Origin: Pseudomonas putida
GTDB taxonomy: Bacteria > Pseudomonadota > Gammaproteobacteria > Pseudomonadales > Pseudomonadaceae
DNA length: 64,000 nucleotides
Direction: 5' to 3'
NCBI RefSeq assembly: GCF_003228315.1
Contig: NZ_CP029693.1
Span: forward strand, 1,798,001 to 1,862,000
Shown here: positions 25,967-35,900 of the stretch, one piece after another
How positions within the stretch are numbered: the first letter of the stretch is position 1
Layout: each line of letters begins with the position of its first letter
Program-made: the position numbers and the translations under genes
The notes under the pieces: generated by a model
What the model saw: the letters and a program-made list of their open reading frames with translations, nothing else
Database searches by the model: none
Told to the model about the DNA's origin: nothing

Positions 25967-26733
25967 TGCTGCGAGCCAACAACTTGCTGGTCCGGCGCGG
26001 CACGCGCACGGTGCTGGCGGACATCGATATCCAGCTGCATGCAGGGCAAGTCCTCGGGGTGCTAGGGCCTAACGGCGCCGGCAAAAGTACCCTGCTCGCT
26101 GCCTTGTGCGATGAGCTGCCGGCCAGCGCAGGCACGGTCAGCCTCGACGACCGCGCGCTCGCCGACTGGCCGGGTCAGGAGCGAGCCAAGCGCCTGGCGG
26201 TGCTGCCCCAGAGCTCCAGTTTGAACTTCGCTTTTTCAGTCAATGAAGTGGTGGGCATGGGGCGCCTGCCCTACGCCACAGGCCGGGTTCGCGACGCCGA
26301 AATCGTCGCCGAAGCCTTGCGTGCCGCCGACGCCCTGCACCTGGCCGGGCGCAGCTATCTGGCGCTGTCCGGTGGCGAGCGTCAGCGCGTGCACCTGGCT
26401 CGTGTGCTCGCGCAGTTGTGGCCGGGGGCCGAAGGCCAGATCCTTCTGCTCGATGAACCGACCTCGATGCTCGACCCCTTGCACCAGCACACCATCCTGC
26501 AAGCGGTGCGCGATTTCGCCGGGCGTGGCGCGGCGGTCATGGTGATCCTTCACGACCTCAACCTCGCCGCCCGTTACTGCGATCAATTGCTCCTGTTGCA
26601 GGACGGTCGCCCCCACGCCTACGGCCCGCCGGATGAAGTGCTGACCGCCCAGGCGCTGGAAGCGGTGTACGGGTTGCAGGTGCTGATTCACCGGCACCCG
26701 GAACGTGGCCACCCGTTGATTATCGCGCGCTGA
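25966..26733 (+). CDS. phuV: heme ABC importer ATPase
   Basis: A 255-residue ABC ATPase. It has Walker [10 protein letters not shown], the signature [15 protein letters not shown], and Walker [13 protein letters not shown] followed by the H-loop VILHDLNLA. The start ATG 25966 overlaps the phuU stop; the longer frame upstream is inside phuU and rejected. It pairs with PhuU and PhuT to energise heme import through the inner membrane. Confidence 0.93.
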   Translation: MLRANNLLVRRGTRTVLADIDIQLHAGQVLGVLGPNGAGKSTLLAALCDELPASAGTVSLDDRALADWPGQERAKRLAVLPQSSSLNFAFSVNEVVGMGRLPYATGRVRDAEIVAEALRAADALHLAGRSYLALSGGERQRVHLARVLAQLWPGAEGQILLLDEPTSMLDPLHQHTILQAVRDFAGRGAAVMVILHDLNLAARYCDQLLLLQDGRPHAYGPPDEVLTAQALEAVYGLQVLIHRHPERGHPLIIAR

Positions 26734-26738
26734 TACTT

Positions 26739-26768
26739 GCCCCCTTCTATCGTTACAAGCGAGGGGGC
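26739..26768 (+). terminator. hairpin between phuV and the ChaN-like gene (partial terminator?)
   Basis: GCCCCCT (26739-26745) and AGGGGGC (26762-26768) can pair around a 16-base loop. No T-run follows, so it may only reduce read-through into the downstream gene. Confidence 0.4.
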
Positions 26769-26790
26769 CATCTTCGAATAAGGAAAACCG

Positions 26791-27675
26791 ATGCGCATTC
26801 TGCTGCTCTGCCTGTTCAGTCTGTTGGCTGCCTGCCAGTCCCACTCCGTCTCACCACCGCCGGCGGCCATTGCCCCCGAAGGGCGCGACCATGCCGACCG
26901 GGGCGTCATCCGCGAACTGGCCACCGGCCGTGCCCTGACGCCGCAAGAGCTGGTCGAACGCCTGGCCAGCGCACCCCGCGTGCTGGTGGGCGAACAACAC
27001 GACAACCCCGATCATCACGCCCTGCAACTGTGGTTGCTGCGCGAGCTGGCCCGTCAACGCCCCCAAGGCAGCCTGTTGATGGAAATGCTCAACCCCGACC
27101 AGCAGGCCAAGGTCGATGCGGCGCAGGCCGCCACCCGTGCCGGCCAGCCACCGGCCGATCCCTATCAGGCGCTGTCCTGGCAAGCCAATTGGGACTGGGG
27201 CGTCTACGGTGCGTTGGTCAACTATGCGTTGCGCCAACCTTACCCGCTGCTGTCGGCCAATCTGGATCGGGCGCAGATCATGCAAATCTACAAGCAACGC
27301 CCGGTGCTCACAGGCGAGGCGTCCACCACGCAACAGGTGCAAGCGACCTTGCTGGAGGACATCCGCGATTCCCATTGCGGCTTGCTGCCCGAGTCGCAAA
27401 TGCCGGCGATGCTCGCCGTGCAGCAGCAGCGCGACCGGCGCATGGCCGAGCGTCTTTTGGCGGCACCGACACCGGCCTTGCTGCTGGCCGGGGCGTTCCA
27501 TGTGCGCAAGGACCTGGGTGTGCCGCTGCACCTGAAGGACCTGGGCGCTGGCGAGGGGAATGCGGTGCTGATCCTGGCCGAAGCGGGCAGAACGGTGACG
27601 GCCGAAAACGCGGATTACGTGTGGTATACGGCGGCTCAGCCGGCGCAGGATCATTGCGCGGGGTTGCGTCGATAG
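26791..27675 (+). CDS. ChaN-family heme-binding lipoprotein
   Basis: A 294-residue protein with a lipoprotein signal (lipobox LAAC, C15). The mature part has the ChaN/Tiki-like pattern VLVGEQHDNPDHHALQL, LLMEMLNPDQQ and a C-terminal LLAGAFHVRKDLGVPLHL. ChaN relatives bind heme and are iron-regulated. ATG 26791 follows TAAGGA at 26780-26785. Its position right after phuSTUV supports a role in heme handling. It may correspond to phuW of P. aeruginosa, but I cannot confirm that. Confidence 0.85.
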   Translation: MRILLLCLFSLLAACQSHSVSPPPAAIAPEGRDHADRGVIRELATGRALTPQELVERLASAPRVLVGEQHDNPDHHALQLWLLRELARQRPQGSLLMEMLNPDQQAKVDAAQAATRAGQPPADPYQALSWQANWDWGVYGALVNYALRQPYPLLSANLDRAQIMQIYKQRPVLTGEASTTQQVQATLLEDIRDSHCGLLPESQMPAMLAVQQQRDRRMAERLLAAPTPALLLAGAFHVRKDLGVPLHLKDLGAGEGNAVLILAEAGRTVTAENADYVWYTAAQPAQDHCAGLRR

Positions 27676-27702
27676 CAGGTGAAATGAGGGGTGAGGCCAA
27701 TA

Positions 27703-27785
27703 TCGCCATCGCGGGCAAGCCTTGCTCCCACAGGATTTGTGAACGACACAAACCCTGTGGGAGCAAGGCTTGCCCGCGATGGCGA
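27703..27785. repeat. inverted pair of a second REP type
   Basis: TCGCCATCGCGGGCAAGCCT and its complement flank a short spacer. The arm core (CGGGCAAGCCTTGCTCCCAC) differs from the main REPIN family. It lies between the convergent ChaN-like and cytochrome c genes. Confidence 0.85.
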
Positions 27786-27820
27786 CATAACAGTCAACAC
27801 AACAGGCCCTGACTCACCCC

Positions 27821-28210
27821 TCATGGGGCTGAAAAGGTCTGAAGATAAGCCAACAGATCTTCAATTTTCTCCGGATCACTCACCCCCCAGAAAATCATCC
27901 GTGTCCCCGGCACCACCGTCTTCGGCGCTTCGATGTACGCCGCCAGTTTCTCCCGGGTCCAGACAATGCCGGAGGACTTCATGGCGTCGGAATACTGATA
28001 ATCGGTGGTGCTCCCGGCAGTGCGCCCGACGACACCGTTAAGCTGCGGACCGAAAAACGCCCGCGCCGACTCGCCGATCTGATGGCAACCGCTGCAAAAA
28101 CGCTTGAACAGTTTCCCGCCCGCCTCGGCATCGCCCTGCGCATTCGCAGGCGCAGCGAACACGCCCGTACCGAGGCACAGTACGAAGGTCATCACGGCCG
28201 CCTTATTCAT
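27821..28210 (-). CDS. class I c-type cytochrome, periplasmic
   Basis: A 129-residue monoheme cytochrome c with a signal peptide (residues 1-25, to PANAQ). The heme motif is CSGCH and the axial Met is in GTRMIFWGV. NGVVGRTAG and YSDAMKSSGIVW are typical of the c2/c550-type fold. The start ATG 28210 is preceded by a strong GGAGG; the longer frame is rejected. It is monocistronic and convergent with the heme genes. Its redox partner is unknown. Confidence 0.9.
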   Translation of the reverse strand: MNKAAVMTFVLCLGTGVFAAPANAQGDAEAGGKLFKRFCSGCHQIGESARAFFGPQLNGVVGRTAGSTTDYQYSDAMKSSGIVWTREKLAAYIEAPKTVVPGTRMIFWGVSDPEKIEDLLAYLQTFSAP

Positions 28211-28350
28211 CCACCCCTCCAGATCAGGCATTGCCTGCGGCAAAAAATGGCCGCCATTTGATCATGCCCCGGTCGTCATGAAGAAGTTTTTCAGACGCGC
28301 AAGGCCAGAGTCGGCAGGTGCCGACCTGTTTCTGCCTGGACCCCGTTCCC

Positions 28351-28450
28351 TGTAGGAGCGAGCCTGCTCGCGATGGTCGTCAACGATAACGCTGGAAGTC
28401 TGATACGCCGTGGTGTTCCCGCGTTCATCGCGAGCAGGCTCGCTCCTACA
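28351..28450. repeat. REPIN, 100-bp class
   Basis: Inverted REP arms with a spacer containing CAACGATAACGCTGG. It is part of a 466-bp gap (28211-28676) filled by repeats and a terminator and containing no gene. Confidence 0.9.
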
Positions 28451-28493
28451 GTTGAATGGCGTATGTCCGCGAAATCTGGTCGACCATGAGGCC

Positions 28494-28522
28494 GCCATCG
28501 CGGGCAAGCCCGCTCCGACAGG
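28494..28522. repeat. single REP of the second type
   Basis: GCCATCGCGGGCAAGCCCGC followed by TCCGACAGG, one unpaired arm of the type seen at 27703-27785. Confidence 0.7.
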
Positions 28523-28563
28523 TTTAGTGGGTATCCGCAAAATCTGTGAACACCACCAAACAC

Positions 28564-28590
28564 TGTGGGAGCTGGCTTGCCAGCGATGAG
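28564..28590. repeat. single REP-like element, GGCTTGCC core
   Basis: TGTGGGAGCTGGCTTGCCAG followed by CGATGAG. It resembles another known Pseudomonas REP variant, with an imperfect short palindrome. Confidence 0.6.
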
Positions 28591-28628
28591 GCCGTGTCAG
28601 TCGACATCAAAGCCCACAGGGAAAAACA

Positions 28629-28665
28629 AAAATCCGGAGCCCCTCACAGGGCTCCGGATTTTTTG
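28629..28665. terminator. bidirectional rho-independent terminator
   Basis: Stem AATCCGGAGCCC / GGGCTCCGGATT with an A-run on the left and T-run on the right. It can end the minus-strand SDR gene just downstream of its stop. Confidence 0.88.
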
Positions 28666-28676
28666 TGGCTCAGCTA

Positions 28677-29507
28677 TCAGCCCTTGAAATCCGTCGACAG
28701 CGCCAACTCATTCCACTCGGCCAGTTCCTGGGCGACGAAGCGGTTTTTCGCTTCGATGCGCGCGATGGTGTCGCTGCCCAGCGCCAGGCGTTGCGGTGGC
28801 TTGGGCGCGTTGACCAGGGCCAGCATGGCCTCGGCGAACTTCACCGGGTCGCCCGGTTGGGCATGATTGGCTGATTCGGCATATTTGCGCATGGCGCCTA
28901 CCGTCTCGTCGTAGTCCGCCAGTTCCAGCGCGGTCTTCACCAGCGATTGTTCGTCGAGGAAGTCGGTGCGGAAGAAACCTGGTTCCACCACCGTTGCGTG
29001 GATCCCCAGTGGTGCCAGTTCCTGGTGCAGCGCCTCGGTGATGCCTTCCACCGCGAACTTGGTGGAACCGTACACGCCCCAACCCATGTAGGCCTGGTAG
29101 CCACCGATGGAGGAGATGTTGATCACATGCCCGGAGCGCTGGCGACGCATGTGCGGCAGCACCGCGCGGGTCACGTTGAGCACACCGAAAACGTTGGTGG
29201 CGAACAGGCGCTCGGTCTCGCTGGCGCTGGTCTCTTCCACCGCCCCCAGCACGCCGAAGCCGGCATTGTTGATCAGTACATCGATGCGGCCGAAACGCTT
29301 GATGCCTTCTGCGACCGCCTGATGGGCTTCCTCCTCGCGGGTCACGTCCAGTCGCACCGCCAAGAGGTTTGGATGGTCGCCCAGTTTGGCGATGACATCT
29401 TCAGGTTTACGAGCCGTGGCAATCACCGCGTCGCCGGCACGCAGAGCCTGTTCTGCGATCAGAGTGCCAAAACCACGGGAAGCGCCAGTAATGAGCCAAG
29501 TACGCAT
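28677..29507 (-). CDS. short-chain dehydrogenase/reductase
   Basis: A 276-residue classical SDR. It has the cofactor motif TGASRGFG near the N-terminus, DVTREEE, INNAGFGVLG, and the catalytic Ser/Tyr/Lys region with YGSTKFAVEG. The substrate is not predictable, but the NADP-preferring motif pattern is usual for this group. The start is ATG 29507 with GGAGGAG upstream; the longer frame from 29570 runs through the promoter. It is divergent from the LysR gene at 29638, which probably regulates it. Confidence 0.9.
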   Translation of the reverse strand: MRTWLITGASRGFGTLIAEQALRAGDAVIATARKPEDVIAKLGDHPNLLAVRLDVTREEEAHQAVAEGIKRFGRIDVLINNAGFGVLGAVEETSASETERLFATNVFGVLNVTRAVLPHMRRQRSGHVINISSIGGYQAYMGWGVYGSTKFAVEGITEALHQELAPLGIHATVVEPGFFRTDFLDEQSLVKTALELADYDETVGAMRKYAESANHAQPGDPVKFAEAMLALVNAPKPPQRLALGSDTIARIEAKNRFVAQELAEWNELALSTDFKG

Positions 29508-29617
29508 ATCAACTCCTCCTGTCAGCGACCCGAGCGTGATTGCCGGGTCTTCTTGATGAGTTGACGCCACTTTAAAACTCCACTACTGATGTGATAATCC
29601 CAACAATTTTGCATAGC

Positions 29618-29638
29618 TTTGTGAAAGGTACTCACAAA
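29618..29638. promoter_or_regulatory. inverted repeat overlapping the LysR start codon
   Basis: TTTGTGA-N7-TCACAAA is a perfect 7-bp-arm inverted repeat whose last base is the A of the LysR start ATG. Position and symmetry suggest an operator for autoregulation and for the divergent SDR gene. Confidence 0.55.
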
Positions 29639-30543
29639 TGAAAGCGCCCTCCGCCGCCGATCTCTCGATCTTTCTGTGCGTGGCCAATCACCTGAACTTC
29701 AGCCGCGCGGCGGTGGAACTCGGGGTCACGCCTTCGGCGCTCAGCCATTCGGTGCGCACCCTGGAGAACCGCCTGGGTGTGCGACTGTTCAACCGCACCA
29801 CGCGCAGCGTCGGCCTGACCGAGGCTGGCGATCGACTTCATGCCCGATTGAAACCGGCCTTTCGCGATATCGACGATGCGCTGGAAGACCTCAACAGTTT
29901 CCGTGACAAACCCTCGGGCAGCCTGCGCATCACGGCCGGTCGCCAGGCGGCGGAGCTGGTGCTGCTGCCGCTGGCGGGCCGGTTTCTGGAGGCGTATCCG
30001 GACGTGAAGCTGGAGATCGTGGCGGACGATGGTCTGGTGGATGTGGTCGCCGGCGGCTTCGATGCCGGCGTACGTTTCGGCGTGCGGCTGGAGGCCGACA
30101 TGGTGTCGCTGCCCATCGGTTCGTATTTGCGCTCGGTGGTCGTGGGGTCGCCAGCCTTCTTCGAGCAGCACCCGATTCCGCACAAGCCCGAAGATTTGCA
30201 TGGCCTGCCGTGCATCCGTCATCGCTTCCCCAGTGGCACGCTGTATCGCTGGGAATTCGAACGGGGCGGCATTGCCGAGGAAATCGAAGTCGACGGCCCG
30301 CTGACCCTGGGCGATGTGAGCCTGATGGTCGGCCCGGCGCTGGCGGGGGTCGGCCTGGCGTATGTCTTCGAGGACATGGTCAAGGCCTGGGTAGCCGACG
30401 GCAGCCTGATACAGGTACTGGGCGACTGGTGCCCCTACTATCCCGGGCTGCACCTGTATTACCCGAGCCGCCGCCATGTGCCGGCGACGCTCAAGGCCTT
30501 CATCGAATTCGTGCGCGCGGCGCGGGAGGACAATCCGCGATAA
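29638..30543 (+). CDS. LysR-family regulator
   Basis: A 301-residue LysR-type regulator. The N-terminal helix-turn-helix is FSRAAVELGVTPSALSHSVR (about 21-40) with LFNRTTRSVGLTEAG following; the effector domain begins near 90. It is divergent from the SDR, 130 bases apart. AAAGG at 29623-29627 is the only ribosome-site candidate and lies within the inverted repeat described at 29618-29638. The natural target is the SDR gene, an inference from arrangement. Confidence 0.9.
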   Translation: MKAPSAADLSIFLCVANHLNFSRAAVELGVTPSALSHSVRTLENRLGVRLFNRTTRSVGLTEAGDRLHARLKPAFRDIDDALEDLNSFRDKPSGSLRITAGRQAAELVLLPLAGRFLEAYPDVKLEIVADDGLVDVVAGGFDAGVRFGVRLEADMVSLPIGSYLRSVVVGSPAFFEQHPIPHKPEDLHGLPCIRHRFPSGTLYRWEFERGGIAEEIEVDGPLTLGDVSLMVGPALAGVGLAYVFEDMVKAWVADGSLIQVLGDWCPYYPGLHLYYPSRRHVPATLKAFIEFVRAAREDNPR

Positions 30544-30558
30544 CCGCACCTGTCCCCC

Positions 30559-30658
30559 TGTAGGAGCGAGCCTGCTCGCGATAAACGTCCAGGCAACGCG
30601 ATCTTTCAGACAGCCCGCGTTATCGTTGACGTCCATCGCGAGCAGGCTCGTTCCTACA
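30559..30658. repeat. REPIN, 100-bp class
   Basis: Inverted REP arms; spacer contains CGTTATCGTTGACG. The right arm has GTTCCTACA in place of GCTCCTACA. Confidence 0.9.
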
Positions 30659-30755
30659 GAGGGCCGCGTGTTAGAAAATCCAGCGTCTGCGCTGGCATTT
30701 GATCCGCACACGCGAGCGACTCAACCAACCTTTAACCCTCAAGGAGAGAAAACCG

Positions 30756-31061
30756 ATGGTCACCTGCTACCTCAAATACGTGCTCGACCCTTACAAGCTC
30801 GAAGCCTTCGAGCACTACGGCAAGCTGTGGATTCCCCTGGTGGAAAAATTCGGCGGTCAGCATCACGGTTACTTCCTGCCGTCCGAAGGCGCCAACAACA
30901 TCGCCCTGGCGATGTTCACCTTCCCAAGCCTGGCGGACTACGAAACTTACCGGCAGCAGTCGATGAACGATCCGGAGTGCATCGCGGCGTTCAAATATGC
31001 GGAAGAAACCCGCTGCATCCTCAGCTATGAACGCAGCTTCTTCCGGCCGGTGTTCGGATAA
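30756..31061 (+). CDS. NIPSNAP-family protein
   Basis: A 101-residue dimeric alpha-beta barrel type protein of the NIPSNAP family. MVTCYLKYVLDPYKLEAFEHY, GYFLPSEGANNIALAMFTFP and a C-terminal RSFFRPVFG match the family pattern. Function of bacterial members is unknown. ATG 30756 follows a strong AAGGAG at 30741-30746; the upstream ATG 30699 is not supported. Confidence 0.85.
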   Translation: MVTCYLKYVLDPYKLEAFEHYGKLWIPLVEKFGGQHHGYFLPSEGANNIALAMFTFPSLADYETYRQQSMNDPECIAAFKYAEETRCILSYERSFFRPVFG

Positions 31062-31090
31062 TCACGACCTGCGCCTGGCAACATCCCAAC

Positions 31091-31181
31091 TGTAGGAGCG
31101 AGCCTGCTCGCGATAGCGAATTATCATCCAACACTGATGTTGACTGACCCACCGCTATCGCGAGCAGGCTCGCTCCTACAG
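31091..31181. repeat. REPIN, 91-bp class
   Basis: Inverted REP arms with CGATAGC variants and a spacer containing CACTGATGTTGACTGAC, the short-class signature. Confidence 0.9.
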
Positions 31182-31301
31182 GGGGAATGGACCCTTCCTG
31201 CAAAATTTTTACCTTCCCCGCCTTTCGACCCGGTAAATGGCCAGCCATTGGCCATACTGCTATGTGCCCCTCCGATCTCCCTGCCCTGTCCGGTGAGTGA
31301 A

Positions 31302-32801
31302 ATGAACATCCCGTGGAGCCGTTTTCGCGCATTGCCCCTGATGCTGTTGCTGTGCTGCCTCAACACCGCGCTGGCACAGACCCACCCCGAATTGCCTGCC
31401 GTCGAACTGACTCCGGCCGAAGAAGCCGAAGTGCAAAAAATGGTGCTGCCCGTGCTGCCGGACTGGACCGGTGACTTCGAAGGCATGCGCGAGCGCCGCC
31501 TGGTCCGAGTGCTGGTGCCTTACAGCAAGACCTTCTTCGAACTGGATCGCGGTCGCCAGCGCGGACTGACCTACGAACTGGGCAAGGGCCTGGAAGCCTG
31601 GCTGAACAAGACCCAGCCCTACGGGAAGAAATCCATGCAATGGCGGGTCATGTTCATCCCCACCCCGCGCAACAAGTTGATGCCCGATCTGATCAAGGGC
31701 GTCGGCGACATCGCCGCCGGCGGCCTGACCGTGACCGAGGCGCGCCTGAAGGACGTGGATTTTTCCGACCCGTTCGCGGTGAACATTCCGGAAATCCTGG
31801 TCACTGCGCCTGGCAGCAAGGCCATTGAAAAACTCGAAGACCTGTCCGGCCTGGAAATTACCGTGCGTTCTTCGAGCAGCTACTACGAACACCTGCAGGC
31901 CTTGAACGCCACGTTCAAGGAAAAAGGCCTGGCGCCCATCGACCTCAAGGCCGCCGACGAAAACCTCGAATCCGAAGACCTGCTGCAAATGGTCAATGCC
32001 GGATTACTCAAGGCCACGGTGGTGGATCGCTACATCGCGAAAATCTGGGCACCGCTGTACACCGACATGCAGATTCACGAAAACATCGCCGTGCACGACA
32101 ACTCGGAGTTTGCCTGGGCGATTCGCAAGGACAGTCCGCAGTTGAAGGGCCAGTTGGCCGAGTTCGTCAAAACTCACAAGGTCGGCACCACGTTCGGCAA
32201 CAGCCTGCGCACCAAGTACGTCACCAACAGCAGCAAGCGGGTGCTCAACGCCACGTCCGAAGAGGAGATGAAGAAATTCAATGAGATGGTGGAAATCTTC
32301 GACCGCCACGCCGCCACCTACGGTTTTGACCACCTGATGCTGATGGCCCAGGGCTTCCAGGAATCGCAACTGGATCAAAAGGCCCACAGCCCGCGCGGTG
32401 CGGTAGGCGTCATGCAACTGCTGCCCAAAACCGCCAAGGATCCAACCGTGGCCATCGTCGGTATCGACAAGAGTGCCGACAAAAACATCGAGGCCGGCAG
32501 CAAGTACATGCGCCTGCTCGCGGACAAATACCTGAACGATCCGCAATTGAACGAGATGAACAAGACCCTGATGACATTTGCCGCCTACAACGCCGGGCCC
32601 GGCAACCTGCGCAAGTTTCGCGCATTGGCGGAAAAGTCCAACCTGGACAAAAACGTCTGGTTCGCTAATGTTGAACAAGCCGCCGCACAAGTCGTGGGTC
32701 GCGAGACCGTGGATTACGTCGGCAACATCTACAAGTACTACGTGGCGTACAAGTTGGTTGAGGAGAAAAACGCAGCGGCGGCAGCCAAAACCAACCAGTG
32801 A
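31302..32801 (+). CDS. MltF-like lytic transglycosylase with solute-binding domain
   Basis: A 499-residue periplasmic protein. It has a signal peptide (to TALAQ), a family-3 solute-binding-like domain (about 60-290: GLTYELGKGLEAWL, DIAAGGLTVTEAR, FSDPF), then a lytic transglycosylase domain (about 335-480). The catalytic Glu is near E354 in GFQESQLDQKAHSPRGAVGV, followed by AAYNAGPGN. This is the MltF architecture, which cleaves peptidoglycan glycan strands. ATG 31302 follows GGTGAG. It ends 155 bases before the giant adhesin. Cell-wall opening would suit assembly of the export system downstream, but a shared transcript is unproven. Confidence 0.9.
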   Translation: MNIPWSRFRALPLMLLLCCLNTALAQTHPELPAVELTPAEEAEVQKMVLPVLPDWTGDFEGMRERRLVRVLVPYSKTFFELDRGRQRGLTYELGKGLEAWLNKTQPYGKKSMQWRVMFIPTPRNKLMPDLIKGVGDIAAGGLTVTEARLKDVDFSDPFAVNIPEILVTAPGSKAIEKLEDLSGLEITVRSSSSYYEHLQALNATFKEKGLAPIDLKAADENLESEDLLQMVNAGLLKATVVDRYIAKIWAPLYTDMQIHENIAVHDNSEFAWAIRKDSPQLKGQLAEFVKTHKVGTTFGNSLRTKYVTNSSKRVLNATSEEEMKKFNEMVEIFDRHAATYGFDHLMLMAQGFQESQLDQKAHSPRGAVGVMQLLPKTAKDPTVAIVGIDKSADKNIEAGSKYMRLLADKYLNDPQLNEMNKTLMTFAAYNAGPGNLRKFRALAEKSNLDKNVWFANVEQAAAQVVGRETVDYVGNIYKYYVAYKLVEEKNAAAAAKTNQ

Positions 32802-32956
32802 TGGCCAATGGCTGCTGCACCAGATGTCCCAACACCGTCTGGATGGGGGCTTGGCGCATGGAAATGTAAAAATTTCGTTCTAAGCTAAACCTGTCCAATA
32901 GTGGGCGTTTTGTACAAAGGATTGGTTCAACGCGAGGCAGGTTGAGGGCTTCCACT

Positions 32957-35900
32957 ATGTCAGAAACACCGCGTCTGTTTTCAGGTCTGCACTTGCGTCC
33001 ACAACGTCAGGCTCTGGCACTGGAGCCACGGATTCTGTTCGACGGTGCCGCCGCGTCGGCGGCTGCCGACCAGCATCACAGCAACCCCGTCGACGCCGCT
33101 CACCCGGCCACGGACCCGGCTGCCACGCCCGCCACGCCGACCGAAGCCCGTCCTGCCACCGAGCCGGCCCCCTCGGCCGCGCGCAGCCTGCTGGTGATCG
33201 ACAGCCGCATCGAAAACCGTGAGCAACTGATGGCGCAACTGCCGGGGAACGTCACGGCTATTGTGGTCAACGCCGGTGAAGACGGCCTGGCGGCAATCTC
33301 CGCGGCCTTGGCACAACTGGGCAAGGTCGATTCGATCCAGGTGCTGTCCCACGGCGCCTCCGGGCAATTCACCCTGGGCAACCGCACCATCACCGCCGAC
33401 AACGTCGACCAGCTTGGCAAGACTCTCGAACAATGGCGCAACAACCTGACCCAGGGCGCTGATATCCAGCTTTATGGTTGCGACATCGGTGCAGGCGTCG
33501 CCGGCAGAACCCTGGTCACCGAAATCGCCCGCTGGACCGGTGCCGATGTCGGAGCCTCCAGCAATGACACCGGCAGCGCCAAGGCCGGCGGCGACTGGAC
33601 CCTGGAAACCAGAGTCGGTGATATCGACAAGAGCATCGCCCTGAGCAGCGTGGCCATGGCCCATTTCGACGGCTTGCTGGCCGACGCCGCGCCCACCGTG
33701 ACCCTGCCCGCCGCCGGCAGCGATGTGCTGCTGGGTGACAACTTCAGCTTTACTGTCAATTTCAACAACACCTCCACCCAACCCGGTTTCGCGCCCTTCA
33801 TCAATCTGGCGCTGCCGGCCACCGGCAAGGATGGCGACGACGGGGTCAACTTCATCTCCGCCACCTACCTGGGACAAAACCTGGTCACCCATACGGTGAC
33901 GTTCGACGCGGCCGGCAACGCGACCCACCCTCTGGCAAAAGACGCCAACGGTAACTTCCTGATCATCAACGCGGCGTCTTTCGGCATGCGCGCCGGCGAC
34001 AAGTTGGTGGTCATCGAACTGCCCTTTGCCAGTGTCACCAATCAGCAGCCAATCATCCCGGTGCAGATCACCGCCAGTCTGAGCAATCTCGCCGATACCG
34101 ACTTCTCCAATGGCAGCCCGGACTTGACCATCCGCGCCAGCGGCGGCTTCCAGTTCGGCAACGATGCACTGGACAACCCGACTAACGACCCGAGCCTGAT
34201 CCAGGTCGGCGGCGCGGCCTTCGTGGTACACCCGACCGTCATCACCTTTGACGAGACCATCACCACCCCCGAAGGCGAAACCGCCACCGGGCCGAACTAC
34301 GGCCGCACCCTCACGGTGACCGTGACACCCGCGCCGGGCCAGACGCTGTCCCATGTCATCGTCACCCAACCGCTGCCAGACAACATCCAGGTCACGGCCA
34401 TCACCCCAGGCCCTGGCGGGCGCCTGACCTCGATCACGCTGCATGACGGCACGGTGGTCACCGATCCGGTGGCCATCGCCGCGCTGATCGCATCCGATAC
34501 CGTGTACATCAATTCTTTTACCGTCGAATACGACAGCCTGACCGCCGCCACCAACACCCAGGTGGCGTTCTACGTACCGGAAGTCGACGCCAACGGCCAG
34601 GCGATCATCAACCCGGTCACGGGCGACGCCGTCACCATCACCCTCGGCGCACCGACCGCCAGCGGCCAATGGGCACCGCTGGACCCGCGCGACGTAGTGG
34701 CGCCCAATACCACCATCGACTTCACCGGCACCGGTCGCCCCACCGACTTCATCGCCAAGTCCATCACCCTGCTCAAACAGGTGACCCTGCAAACCGACAT
34801 CGGCCAGACCGGCATCACCCCCGGCGATACGCTGCAGTACACCCTGAACCTGGCGATTTCCGACTACTTCGCCTTCGGCAAGGACTTCTTCAACGAGGGC
34901 CAACTGGTCATTCGCGACCAGCTCAGCGATGGGCAAACCCTCACCGGCACACCGACCCTGACTGTGACCCTCAACGGCGTGCCGCAAACCATCACCCTGG
35001 TGACCACCACGGTGGTCAATGCCGATGGCAGCACGTCGATGGTTTTCGACATCGCCCAGTCGCTGCGCAATGCCTTCTCAAATATTCGCGGCTGGCTCAA
35101 TGGCGACCTGGCTTTCGATGACACCCTGGAAGGCGCGGTGCTGGCAGTGCTCAGCTATTCGGCCGTTGTCGGCCAGACCTACAAGCCGCCATCGGGCGCG
35201 CCCCACAGCGAAATCAACGAAGGCGACGAGATCGGCAACACGGCCGTGGTCGATGGCACGCTGCTGCAAGACATCTTCAACCTGACCGGGCAAAGCGAAA
35301 CCGATGGTTCGGCCACCACCAGCGTGATCCCGACCAACACCGTCGACATCAATATCGTCGAGGTCAACAACGGCACGCCACCTGCCAGCGGCGAATTGCG
35401 CCCAGGCGATGAAGTGACCTTCGAGCTCACTTACGACCTGGTGACCGGCGACTACGAGCAGTTCAAGCTCACCGCCTATCTGCCGCTGCCGTTGTTCGAC
35501 GTGACGGGCGTGACCTGGGCCAATGGCAGCGATCCCAACCAATGGCAGATCGGCCCCGGCAACACCAATGCCGGTGGCGTGCTCACCGTGACCAGCGCCG
35601 CCGGCAACTCGGTGGTGTTCGATTTCGGCAGCTTCGTCACCGCCGACACCACCGGCAGCCGCATCGTCGTGCGCTTTACCGTGCGCGTCGGCGACCAGCC
35701 GTTCGCCGACCAGCGCTCGCTGGATGTACTGGCGCAATCGAGCCAGCAAACCACCCTCACCGACCGCACCCTGATTTCCTCGGACGTGGTGGCCATCGTC
35801 TCGGTGGCCGAACCGGTACTGGCGATCAAGCACGGCGTGGTGTCCAGCACCAATGGCACCGTCAGCAACACCACCGGCAGCTGGAATGCCCCCGGCACCA

